Both the position numbers and the translations under genes were made by a program. The notes beneath the pieces were generated by a model that was given only the letters and a program-made list of their open reading frames with translations, was not told the origin of the DNA and did not search any database. A stretch of DNA of 23,661 nucleotides from Clostridiaceae bacterium (lineage in GTDB: Bacteria; Bacillota; Clostridia; Oscillospirales; Acutalibacteraceae), in NCBI GenBank assembly GCA_016297645.1, contig JAEDGF010000029.1, positions 1 through 23,661 on the forward strand, written 5' to 3'. How positions within the stretch are numbered: position 1 is the first letter of the stretch; every line of letters begins with the position of its first letter. Positions 17,801-23,608 of the stretch are shown one piece after another.

Positions 17801-18445
17801 GCCGAAAATTACACCTTCCACTATATCTACATGACCGACGCGGTCTACCGCGCGGCAACCTCGCATGAGCCGGAATACTTTTATGCAATAGGACTGCTCT
17901 CGGACAGTATCCTGTCGCAGGACGCAGACGCGGCGGCGAACGCCAAAGGCCGTCTTGCCTCCGATATGGTACTCACGGAGGGTGTTACGGCACTTGCGTA
18001 CACCGCCGACACGACACAGAGCATAAGCAGAATAACTCAGGCGCTCTCGTGGGTCATTCTTCTGTTTGTTGTTTCCGCCGCAGTTTTGGCGATCGTAGTT
18101 CTTTACAATCTCTCAAACATCAATATCATCGAACGAAACCGCGAACTTGCGACTCTGAAAGTTCTCGGCTTTACCGACAGAGAAATGAATGCCTATATCT
18201 ACCGCGAAAACATTATCGTTTCCGTTTTCGGGCTTGTTCTCGGTGTTGCCCTCGGCATAGGGCTTCACCGTCTGCTGATAGAGTACACCTCTATTGACGC
18301 GGTAATGTACGGACAGTATATAAGCTGGTACAATTACATTGTATCGTGCGGTCTTACCGTCCTGTTCATCGTTCTTGTGAACCTTGTTCTCAAAAAGAAA
18401 ATCAAACGGATCGATATGGTCACATCGCTTAAATCCGTTGAGTAA
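14897..18445 (+). CDS. Large FtsX-like ABC permease with extracellular coiled coil
   Basis: This membrane protein of 1182 aa works with the preceding ATPase. It has a TM helix near residues 20-39, an extracellular beta-rich domain (about 55-270) like the MacB periplasmic core, and a coiled-coil region of about 340 residues (about 275-615) rich in Q, E, K and A. Then come three TM helices of a first FtsX domain, including FFFIIAALVCLTTMTRLVDE and the KALGYT loop. A second FtsX half follows: TM near FLMTVLGIAGCCALIL, another extracellular domain, and three terminal TMs with the TLKVLGF loop. The start is TTG, chosen for an aaggagg SD 8 bases upstream; an ATG three codons on is too far from it. 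Substrate unknown; antimicrobial-peptide resistance or cell-wall hydrolase control are family precedents. Confidence 0.9.
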   Translation: MTKMLFRDTLRTVRKRFSRYISILLIVALGTAFFTGIKATAPDMFTTAKEYFTQYNLMDIRIQSSAGLTAEDVEAVKRISGIEYAKGEKFVDALVRVNGEIETDIDGTQISTRAYGISPADIANFLNGVDDGNYINRVQLIEGKYPSSASECLVDASDLSTPDSFVIGSKITLEKSGGEAPNGLSSTEFTIVGIVRSPYYISFERGNTNIGSGKIGTYILIPDEAFSTDYYTEIYAKVQGSDSYEPFSEEYYNYIEPYEASVKALSDTQVKQRVTVLKPQLLKQIEDGERSISEKSADATTAMKELDTTIETLQSLVDNGEKLLADAQEEFDKQFADAENTISGNSAQLEAALKDYQTKYELWQASKEQYEESTKTLAEKQEQYDTLYSECTTAQQQVNSLNTAISTTNSLINTADQVMQTIKDSNLTASSQEQVQAIISMMQTTYPELYNSIKELTSHGLAMEIIAGVEPYIEQQKRALADQEKQIKEKKAVLDALAANLETMKTTLEKASADSASTKKKLDQAATDLANYKDELTSKGISIQSGELQLQIKKIQEEAKLKELTQQVKSAPANLAEAQKKRDEANAQLTSSLAAAKAELNDAKELYARLDNVKWSVYDRSATPGYSSYGQSVQNIAALSNIFPVFFFIIAALVCLTTMTRLVDEERVLLGTYKALGYTSGAVMLKYIIYSLSACLFGTILGVSLAVFLFPFAINSAYGIMYSMPPLVYKIPWLDILVCFAASLLCTTIATVAALTKELKLAPSVLMRPKAPKPGKRILLERISLLWKKLSFSAKVTARNLFRNKSRFLMTVLGIAGCCALILASLGMLDSVSAIVTKQYGENAISKYDFQIAFDNAQTAGTHTAAFNTAAADSRIKSLALIAMKSMEGFGENSGKKTDVYVFVPEKPSELPEFIDLRNRKTGEKITLDDSGAVITEKLAKDAGVQPGGIINFSDSDGNTYSVKVSAVAENYTFHYIYMTDAVYRAATSHEPEYFYAIGLLSDSILSQDADAAANAKGRLASDMVLTEGVTALAYTADTTQSISRITQALSWVILLFVVSAAVLAIVVLYNLSNINIIERNRELATLKVLGFTDREMNAYIYRENIIVSVFGLVLGVALGIGLHRLLIEYTSIDAVMYGQYISWYNYIVSCGLTVLFIVLVNLVLKKKIKRIDMVTSLKSVE

Positions 18446-18450
18446 AAAGC

Positions 18451-18496
18451 TATCCCGGAGGTACTTGTCATTGCGCATTCCTCCGGGATATTTTTT
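18451..18496 (+). terminator. Rho-independent terminator after the FtsX permease
   Basis: A perfect 11-bp stem (tatcccggagg 18451-18461 with cctccgggata 18480-18490) is followed by six T's, a few bases after the permease stop. Confidence 0.93.
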
Positions 18497-18552
18497 CAGG
18501 CTGCGCCGCATAAAACAGACGCGATAAGCCGTTTTTTTTGCTCTTTATTTTA

Positions 18553-18581
18553 TTGACAAGCGGTACAATATATTCTATCAT
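18553..18581 (+). promoter_or_regulatory. Sigma-A promoter of the LURP-one-like / MBL operon
   Basis: TTGACA (18553-18558), a 17-bp spacer and TATCAT (18576-18581). The predicted start near 18588 leaves only about 13 nt before the ATG at 18601, so the leader is barely longer than the ribosome binding site. Confidence 0.75.
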
Positions 18582-18600
18582 ATATCCGGGTGATGATTTT

Positions 18601-19074
18601 ATGAAATTATTATTCAAGCAACGGATGTTTTCATGGTTTGACAGCTACGATATCTTCAACGAAAACGGAGAAACCGTATACACCGTAAAGGGTCAGCTTT
18701 CATGGGGACATCTGCTGAAAATTTACGATATATCCGGCTGCGAAATAGGGACTGTAAAAGAAAAAGTTTTCACGCTGCTGCCGAAATTCGAGATATATTC
18801 TGGTACAGACTATTTAGGCTGCATACAAAAGGAATTTCCCCTTTTCAAGCCCCGTTTTAATATTGATTATAACGGCTGGCGCGTTGAGGGAAACTGGACC
18901 GGCTGGGACTACTCGGTAGTGGATTCCTACGGGGACACGGTCGCGTCCGTTTCGAAGGAGCTGTTCAATTGGACAGACACCTATACGATAGATGTAAAGG
19001 ACCCGCGCGACGCACTCTCGGCTGTTATGCTCGTCCTCGCAATAGACGCGGAAAAATGCACGCAAAACTCATAA
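18601..19074 (+). CDS. LURP-one-related / YxjI-type protein
   Basis: This is a 157-residue protein with no signal peptide or TM segment, rich in aromatic residues and beta-prone. It begins MKLLFKQRMFSWFDSYDIF and continues with repeated short strands (NGETVYTVKGQLS, CEIGTVKEKVFTLLPKFEI, NGWRVEGNWTGWDYSVVD). This pattern fits the LURP-one-related/YxjI family, which has a tubby-like beta barrel of unclear function in bacteria. I chose ATG 18601 over an upstream ATG at 18538, because the longer form would start inside the promoter. A gggtga SD precedes it. The MBL-fold gene follows after 29 bp, so the pair is probably cotranscribed. Confidence 0.8.
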   Translation: MKLLFKQRMFSWFDSYDIFNENGETVYTVKGQLSWGHLLKIYDISGCEIGTVKEKVFTLLPKFEIYSGTDYLGCIQKEFPLFKPRFNIDYNGWRVEGNWTGWDYSVVDSYGDTVASVSKELFNWTDTYTIDVKDPRDALSAVMLVLAIDAEKCTQNS

Positions 19075-19103
19075 ACATATAAACAAACACCAAGGAGAAC
19101 GAA

Positions 19104-20399
19104 ATGACCACAACAGATTTCATCACAGAACTCGGCATTGCCGTCCCCGGAAAAATAATTTCCGAACCCGTAAACTGCGGCGCGGGACTCAGCTATGAAA
19201 ACGAAAACGGAGTGAGCGATGAGGACAGCTTCATGCTCGTGACCGAAAATGTATCCGCACACGAATACAGAGATTTTCTTAACGAATTAAAGCAAACCGG
19301 ACGGGAGGAAACCTTCCACCGCGAGTATAACGGCAACATTTTTTCCGAACTTACGAACGGTAAGGGGCTCATTTATACATATTATACGGGTGCGCTCAAC
19401 ACCGCGAGAGTTATTTTCGACCGGGTAAGCACTCCCCTTTCCGATTTCGAATACCGCGTTGAGGAAACACGCGACGACACGCTTTTAATGCAGTTTGCGC
19501 TGAAATACGGTAAGATGATCCGCCACAAGAGCTGCGATTGCGGTATGCTCTATGCACTCCGCCTGCGCGACAATTCCCTCGTAGTAATTGACGGCGGCGA
19601 ATCCGAGCAGGCAACTGAGGAGGCGTGCGACGAGATAATGGAACGCTTCTACGCCATGACCGGTCAGGACAGAAACGAAAAACTGCGCATAAGTCTTTGG
19701 GTCTGCACGCACAACCACGACGACCACATGGATGTTTTTGTAAAGCTTCTGCGTCGTGAGAGAGAAAAAATAACACTCGAACGCGTGATGTTCAACTTCC
19801 CCTCAATGTCCCTCATGCCGAGTGATTACAGCTGCACAAAGCGTCTGAAAGAGCGTCTTGAAGCGTTCTATCCGAATGTAAAAATGCTCAAAGCCCACAC
19901 GGGTGAGATAGTCAATATTCCCGGCGCACAGTTTGAAATACTCACAACTCACGAGGACATTCTCCCCGTTTCGTATCGCGCTCGCTTCGGCTCCCCTTAC
20001 CGCGGAATGAACGAATCTACCACAGTGTTCAAAATCTGGTTCGACGACTGCACGGCAATCTTCCTCGGTGACGCGGAGGAAACAAACGGCGAAGCGCTTA
20101 TTGCACTTTACGGCAAGAATCTTCTGTCCTCGGAATACCTGCAATGTGCACACCACCTCATAAACGACGACCGTAATATTTACGGTTCAATTCGCTCAAA
20201 AACGCTTCTAATCCCCCAGTGCCGTTATATAGGCGATACGCATGACATGGATAACACAACTTTCCTCAGGGGCTTGTTCGGTTCGGAGAATATGTATTAC
20301 GCGGGCGACTGCACCTATGTTTTCAGAATAAAGGACGGCATGAAGTCCGTTGAAAGATTCGAGCAAAAGGGTTATTTCTACGACAACAGCGAGCTGTAA
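19104..20399 (+). CDS. Metallo-beta-lactamase-fold hydrolase
   Basis: This 431-residue protein has an N-terminal region of about 120 residues of unknown fold, followed by an MBL domain. The metal-binding motif is HNHDDH (His203, His205, Asp207, His208). Further ligand-like positions are Asp323 in FLGDAEE and the His pair in QCAHH (350-351). NESTTVFKI at about 303-311 resembles the corresponding part of ComEC/Rec2-type MBL domains, but the membrane channel of ComEC is absent. No signal peptide is seen, so it is probably cytoplasmic. The SD aaggag precedes the ATG. The substrate is unknown; a phosphoester or nucleic acid is possible from the family resemblance. Confidence 0.88.
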   Translation: MTTTDFITELGIAVPGKIISEPVNCGAGLSYENENGVSDEDSFMLVTENVSAHEYRDFLNELKQTGREETFHREYNGNIFSELTNGKGLIYTYYTGALNTARVIFDRVSTPLSDFEYRVEETRDDTLLMQFALKYGKMIRHKSCDCGMLYALRLRDNSLVVIDGGESEQATEEACDEIMERFYAMTGQDRNEKLRISLWVCTHNHDDHMDVFVKLLRREREKITLERVMFNFPSMSLMPSDYSCTKRLKERLEAFYPNVKMLKAHTGEIVNIPGAQFEILTTHEDILPVSYRARFGSPYRGMNESTTVFKIWFDDCTAIFLGDAEETNGEALIALYGKNLLSSEYLQCAHHLINDDRNIYGSIRSKTLLIPQCRYIGDTHDMDNTTFLRGLFGSENMYYAGDCTYVFRIKDGMKSVERFEQKGYFYDNSEL

Positions 20400-20427
20400 T
20401 ACATAAAGTCAACTCTAAAAAAACGCA

Positions 20428-20473
20428 AAAAAGTGCGGACACGGCTGCCGGGTACAGTCTGTCCGCACTTTTT
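20428..20473 (+). terminator. Rho-independent terminator after the MBL-fold gene
   Basis: A 14-bp stem (aaaaagtgcggaca 20428-20441 with tgtccgcacttttt 20460-20473) ends in T's on the plus strand, about 30 bp after the stop. Its A-rich 5' side means it could also stop minus-strand transcription. Confidence 0.9.
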
Positions 20474-20488
20474 GTCTTTTTGCCGCCG

Positions 20489-20707
20489 TTTTTACTGCGC
20501 GTTTTTCAGCCGCGTCTGATGCTCACTTTTCTCGCCGAACCTCTTTGCAGCTCGACTTTTTTTTGTTTCGCTTCCCGCCGCGTGCTTTTTGGCAGCCTTT
20601 TTTACTGCGTATTTTTCAGCCGCGTCTGATGCTCACTTTTCTCGCCGAACCTCTTTGCAGCTCGACTTTTTTTGTTTCGCTTCCCGCCGCGTGCTTTTTG
20701 GCAGCCT
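20489..20707. repeat. 110-bp tandem repeat, intergenic
   Basis: Two almost identical units (20489-20598 and 20599-20707) share blocks such as gctcacttttctcgccgaac at 20521 and 20631. They differ by one T in a homopolymer and a few bases. A third, decaying start of the unit follows at about 20708-20730. The plus strand is pyrimidine-rich with many T tracts. Open frames on both strands arise from the repeat (a Lys/Arg-rich peptide on minus, Phe/Leu-rich on plus) and I do not call them genes. The rest of the 513-bp gap 20400-20912 holds the MBL terminator and AT-rich DNA with no clear promoter. Confidence 0.9.
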
Positions 20708-20912
20708 TTTTTGCTGCGTATTTTTCCGCTGTCCCTACTTGCAATTAGTCTTTTTTCTCTTGCAGTCAGTTTACCGCCGTTTTTATCGTTTTTTTCGTTC
20801 CCCGTTATCTGCACTTTTTTGCATCAAAAGCCCCAAAAAATAACAGAGTTTATAATAAGTTAATTTTTTCTGTTTATTATTACTCACGAAAGAAATTTGT
20901 GGGGTGAAAAAA

Positions 20913-21563
20913 ATGAAACACGGTCTTGCAATCAAAAGCATCGGCTTCAACAAACTCGTTTTCGTATTTACAGCCTGCTGCGTAGTGGGATTCATCGCGG
21001 AAACCGCATGGTGCTACTTCAAAAACGGCTACATTGAGAGCAGGAAATCCCTTGTTTACGGTCCTTTCAGCGTTGCCTACGGCATGGGCGGAGTCCTGCT
21101 GACGCTTGTTTTATATCATTTTGCCGATTGTAAATGGTACACCGTATTCGGTATCTCGTTCGCAGTCGGAACAATAGCCGAATACATCTGCTCACTCGGT
21201 CAGGAAATAGTTTTCGGTTCGGTCGCATGGGATTACAGTCACCTGCCGCTGAACATTAACGGCAGAGTGTGCCTTCTGTATTCCCTTTTCTGGGGTGCGC
21301 TCGGCGTTTTGTGGGTCAAGTTCGTTATGCCGCTTACGGATAAGCTGTACGCCGCCGTTCCCGAACATATAACATCTGTTCTCGTTATCGCATTTTGTGC
21401 TTTCTTTGTATATGACTCCGTTTTGTCCGCCGCTGCCGCAACGCGAATGAACAGGCGCGACAAGGGTATACCGGCAAAGAACGCCGTAGAAATGTATCTT
21501 GACAAGCATTTTACGGATGAGAGAATGCACAAAATTTACGCCAACTCCAAAAAAGTGGATTGA
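20913..21563 (+). CDS. CmpB-type integral membrane protein (putative ABC-transporter type IV, DUF1113-like)
   Basis: This membrane protein of 216 aa has about five hydrophobic segments, starting KLVFVFTACCVVGFIAETAW. The stretches KSLVYGPFSVAYGMG, LGQEIVFGSVAWDYS and LNINGRVCLLYSLFWGALG match the family named putative ABC-transporter type IV (CmpB-like), common in Firmicutes. Despite the name, no transport function is established as far as I know, and no ATPase gene is adjacent. The C-terminal 45 residues are charged and cytoplasmic-looking. I chose ATG 20913 because ggggtg just upstream serves as SD; a GTG inside that SD (20904) is the alternative. The stop codon lies inside a GATT repeat. 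Confidence 0.85.
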   Translation: MKHGLAIKSIGFNKLVFVFTACCVVGFIAETAWCYFKNGYIESRKSLVYGPFSVAYGMGGVLLTLVLYHFADCKWYTVFGISFAVGTIAEYICSLGQEIVFGSVAWDYSHLPLNINGRVCLLYSLFWGALGVLWVKFVMPLTDKLYAAVPEHITSVLVIAFCAFFVYDSVLSAAAATRMNRRDKGIPAKNAVEMYLDKHFTDERMHKIYANSKKVD

Positions 21564-21580
21564 TTGATTGATTGATTGAT
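21558..21580 (+). repeat. GATT microsatellite at the stop codon of the CmpB-type gene
   Basis: Five full copies of gatt plus gat, starting three bases before the TGA stop (21561-21563). Every frame of this repeat contains TGA, so changes in copy number would not extend the protein. Confidence 0.95.
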
Positions 21581-21859
21581 AATCTCCTTCTATTCCTGTA
21601 TTTGACCAAAAAGGGATGTAAAAAAAGTCCTGACCGCAAAAAAGCAAAATCATCGAACAATAGCCTGTAAATTAAGATCAAGAAAAAACATAGTTACGGG
21701 TGGTTGGTATTTTTTGTTTTAATTTCAAACTTTTTTGCTCTGAACCAAAACCTCACCCCCGGAGTACCTTCGTACACCTTCGGGCAAGCCTTAACCGCCG
21801 TAAACACGGCGTTTAAGGTTCGGTTGATTCACTCTGAACATTTTTTCCTATCCCCCCGG
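21581..21859. other. Intergenic region with an unexplained inverted repeat
   Basis: No gene is seen here. A 12-bp inverted repeat with one mismatch (ccttaaccgccg 21788-21799 with cggcgtttaagg, ending about 21817) surrounds a short A-rich loop. The flanking ctctgaac occurs twice, near 21737 and 21833, on either side of it. The block of about 100 bp could be a palindromic intergenic element or a structured RNA. The rest is AT-rich. Confidence 0.5.
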
Positions 21860-21898
21860 AAAAAGGCTGTAAAAAACTGAGTTTTTTACAGCCTTTTT
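21860..21898. terminator. Bidirectional terminator shared by cysK and the CmpB-type gene
   Basis: An 18-bp perfect stem with a 3-base loop: aaaaaggctgtaaaaaac pairs with gttttttacagccttttt around tga. Both strands end in T5, so it can stop the plus-strand gene and cysK, which converge here. Confidence 0.9.
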
Positions 21899-21941
21899 CT
21901 GTATTGGTGAAGGAGAAAACCGAGTTTATTTCACATCGCTG

Positions 21942-22004
21942 CACCGTTATTCTGATTGCAAGGACAGTTGTTCAATTTGCAAAGTCAGTTGTTCAGTCTG
22001 CAAA
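21942..22004 (-). repeat. Three tandem 21-bp units at the 3' end of cysK
   Basis: Units at 21984-22004, 21963-21983 and 21942-21962 form a perfectly spaced 21-bp series. The first contains the last three cysK codons and the stop (TTT GCA GAC TGA). The second repeats this as TTT GCA AAT TGA. The third is more diverged. This looks like an old duplication that copied the gene end. Confidence 0.8.
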
Positions 22005-22925
22005 GAGCGGTGTGGAAAGGTATCTGTCGCCGGTGTCCGGGAAGAGGACGACTATCGTCTTGCCCTCGTTTTCGGGACGCTTTGCGATTTCAACGGCAGC
22101 ATAGAGCGCAGCGCCGGAGGATATTCCGACAAGCACGCCTTCGGTCTTACCGATGAGCTTTCCGTATTCAAAAGCACTCTCGTTCGAAACCGGTATAACC
22201 TCGTCGTAAACAGAGGTATCAAGCACATCGGGGACGAAGCCTGCGCCTATTCCCTGTATCTTATGGGGACCGGATTTACCTGCCGATAGTACGGGAGAGC
22301 TTTCAGGCTCTACTGCCGCGACATGAACTCCGGGAATCTTTTCTTTGAGATATTTGCCCGTTCCGGTTACGGTTCCGCCCGTTCCGACGCCCGCAACGAA
22401 GAAATCTACCTTGCCATCGGTATCTTCATATATCTCGGGACCCGTTGTCTTGTAGTGTGCTTCGGGGTTTGCACTGTTTTCAAACTGTCCGGGAATGAAC
22501 GAATCGGGAATCTCTTTTGCAAGCTCCTGCGCCTTGGCGATTGCGCCCTTCATGCCCTTCGCGCCCTCTGTCAGAACAAGCTCCGCACCGTAGGCTTTCA
22601 TAAGCTGACGGCGTTCAACGGACATCGTTTCGGGCATTACGATAATTATACGATATCCTCTTGCAGCCGCTACACTCGAAAGTCCTATACCGGTGTTGCC
22701 GGAGGTAGGCTCGATAATGACGAAACCTTTTTTAAGAAGTCCTTTCTTTTCGGCATCGTCGATCATTGCTTTTGCGATTCTGTCCTTGACGGAGCCTGCC
22801 GGATTGAAGTATTCGAGCTTTGCGAGAATGTGTGCTTTAAGTCCGAGCTTTTCTTCGATATGTGTTAATTCCAAAAGAGGTGTTTTTCCTACAAGTTCAT
22901 CTGCTGACTTATATATGTTTGACAT
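21993..22925 (-). CDS. cysK: Cysteine synthase A (O-acetylserine sulfhydrylase)
   Basis: This PLP enzyme makes L-cysteine from O-acetyl-L-serine and sulfide in the cytoplasm (310 aa, normal length). PLP-binding Lys47 lies in NPAGSVKDRI. The substrate-binding loop TSGNTG is at 74-79, the phosphate-binding loop GTGGT at 181-185, and a serine contacting the PLP ring nitrogen in GISSGAA near 270. The FENSANPEAHY stretch is typical of CysK and argues against cystathionine beta-synthase. The ATG has an aaaggag SD. cysE is not in the window. Its promoter lies about 270 bp upstream, leaving a long leader with a small reading frame, so its expression is probably regulated there. Confidence 0.96.
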   Translation of the reverse strand: MSNIYKSADELVGKTPLLELTHIEEKLGLKAHILAKLEYFNPAGSVKDRIAKAMIDDAEKKGLLKKGFVIIEPTSGNTGIGLSSVAAARGYRIIIVMPETMSVERRQLMKAYGAELVLTEGAKGMKGAIAKAQELAKEIPDSFIPGQFENSANPEAHYKTTGPEIYEDTDGKVDFFVAGVGTGGTVTGTGKYLKEKIPGVHVAAVEPESSPVLSAGKSGPHKIQGIGAGFVPDVLDTSVYDEVIPVSNESAFEYGKLIGKTEGVLVGISSGAALYAAVEIAKRPENEGKTIVVLFPDTGDRYLSTPLFAD

Positions 22926-23072
22926 GGTTATTACTCCTTTTAATTCTTTTTATTTTTCTGTTTGCTGTTCGCTGTCCGAATGCAGCCGCACGCCGACTTT
23001 TCTCAGTCTGTGATATCCGTTGTCCCTGAATCGGGATCTACGGTATCAAACAAACCTCGCGATTTTTTTTAC

Positions 23073-23150
23073 TTACTTTTGCACCGACACGGTGCGCAGC
23101 CGACGCTGCGCGGTACACAGACCAGACAACATAAATTTTGGAGAATTCAT
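23073..23150 (-). CDS. Candidate leader peptide upstream of cysK (25 aa)
   Basis: A 25-codon frame (ATG at 23150, TAA at 23075-23073) begins MNSPKFMLSGLCTAQRRLRT and ends VSVQK. An SD of aaggtga with 6-base spacing precedes the ATG, as good as those of the real genes here. It starts about 40 nt after the predicted transcription start and ends about 147 nt before the cysK ATG. It has one Cys codon (codon 12), just before the part of the mRNA that folds into two hairpins, and several Arg codons. A cis-acting leader peptide for cysteine-dependent control is my inference. The frame could instead be a small protein or chance. Confidence 0.55.
   Translation of the reverse strand: MNSPKFMLSGLCTAQRRLRTVSVQK
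23081..23111 (-). promoter_or_regulatory. Two overlapping hairpins in the cysK leader
   Basis: Hairpin A has a 7-bp arm (gcgcagc 23094-23100 with gctgcgc 23105-23111) and a 4-base loop. Hairpin B has a 6-bp arm (gcaccg 23081-23086 with cggtgc 23090-23095) and a 3-base loop. They share two bases, so they partly compete. Both lie inside the leader frame, downstream of its Cys codon in the mRNA. No T run follows, so any effect would be translational or through pausing, not a classic terminator. Confidence 0.6.
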
Positions 23151-23175
23151 GCGTTTCACCTTATTTCTTTAACAC

Positions 23176-23190
23176 ACCTACCTCGTAGGT
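23176..23190. promoter_or_regulatory. Palindromic operator-like site at the cysK transcription start
   Basis: ACCTAC-CTC-GTAGGT is a perfect 6-3-6 inverted repeat just downstream of the cysK -10 box, covering the predicted start site. A bound dimer here would block initiation. Sulfur and Fe-S genes in Firmicutes are often controlled by Rrf2-family dimers such as CymR, but I cannot confirm a match to a known motif. Confidence 0.55.
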
Positions 23191-23197
23191 TGGTTGT

Positions 23198-23226
23198 ATT
23201 ATAACTCTGCGATTCCGCTTTGTCAA
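23198..23226 (-). promoter_or_regulatory. Consensus sigma-A promoter of cysK
   Basis: On the minus strand, TTGACA (23221-23226), a 17-bp spacer and TATAAT (23198-23203) form a perfect consensus. Predicted start is near 23191. Confidence 0.9.
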
Positions 23227-23280
23227 CCACTTTTTTTACTTTTTTTTCAAAAAGAATAAAACGGTACACTCTCCGGAAAA

Positions 23281-23308
23281 TAAAAAAAATGCTATGTAAC
23301 AAAGCATT
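23281..23308 (-). terminator. Possible weak terminator upstream of the cysK promoter
   Basis: On the minus strand, AATGCT pairs with AGCATT around a 9-base loop and is followed by eight T's. The stem is short and AT-rich. It would end transcription arriving from beyond the window's right edge. Confidence 0.45.
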
Positions 23309-23360
23309 CAACGCGATACAGAAAAACACTCTGCATCATACAAAAAACACCGGGAAAAAA

Positions 23361-23519
23361 ACTGTTTGCCGATACACATAATTCTTATTGTAATATGCTG
23401 CCGAGCAACCTGTTTCATAAAAATTGTAAGGACACAACACCACACAAAAAAAACTGTTTGCCGCTGCAAATGAAACTACCTGCAATAAGCTGCCGGTCAA
23501 CCGTTTCCGCAAAAAAATG
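23361..23519. repeat. Diverged 92-bp tandem duplication in non-coding DNA
   Basis: actgtttgccg occurs at 23361 and 23453. The following bases stay alignable for about 65 nt (gctgccg..caacc.gttt at matching positions), at very roughly two-thirds identity by eye. The surrounding 23309-23608 shows no gene I can support. Confidence 0.6.
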
Positions 23520-23608
23520 CGTGAAAAACAGCGCCGCATACGAATTATTTGCTGCCATCCGTGCAAGCGTCATAACCGTTCGTCTTAACGAAACGCTGCC
23601 TGCTCGTC

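Noticed and set aside
20602..20814. 70-codon Lys/Arg-rich frame across the 110-bp repeats, which could look like a nucleoid or ribosomal-type basic protein
   Set aside because: Its basic content follows from A-rich repeat DNA, it has no good SD, and the equivalent frame is interrupted by stops in the next repeat unit.
20913..21563. True ABC importer or exporter operon around the CmpB-type protein
   Set aside because: There is no adjacent ATPase or binding-protein gene; the family name alone does not establish transport.
21558..21580. GATT repeat as a phase-variation switch for the CmpB-type protein
   Set aside because: The stop codon is already in the first repeat unit and all frames of the repeat contain TGA, so slippage cannot change the product appreciably.
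23100..23125. T-box-like string GTACCGCG in the cysK leader
   Set aside because: T-box leaders carry a longer GGTGG-type context before ACCGCG, a stem I of about 100 nt with a specifier loop, and usually a terminator. Only about 80 nt precede the match, the GGTGG part is absent and no terminator follows. The 8-base match lies inside the leader frame.
22926..23191. SAM or other known riboswitch in front of cysK
   Set aside because: I could not find the conserved cores of SAM-I or other sulfur-related riboswitches, and there is no U-tailed expression platform.
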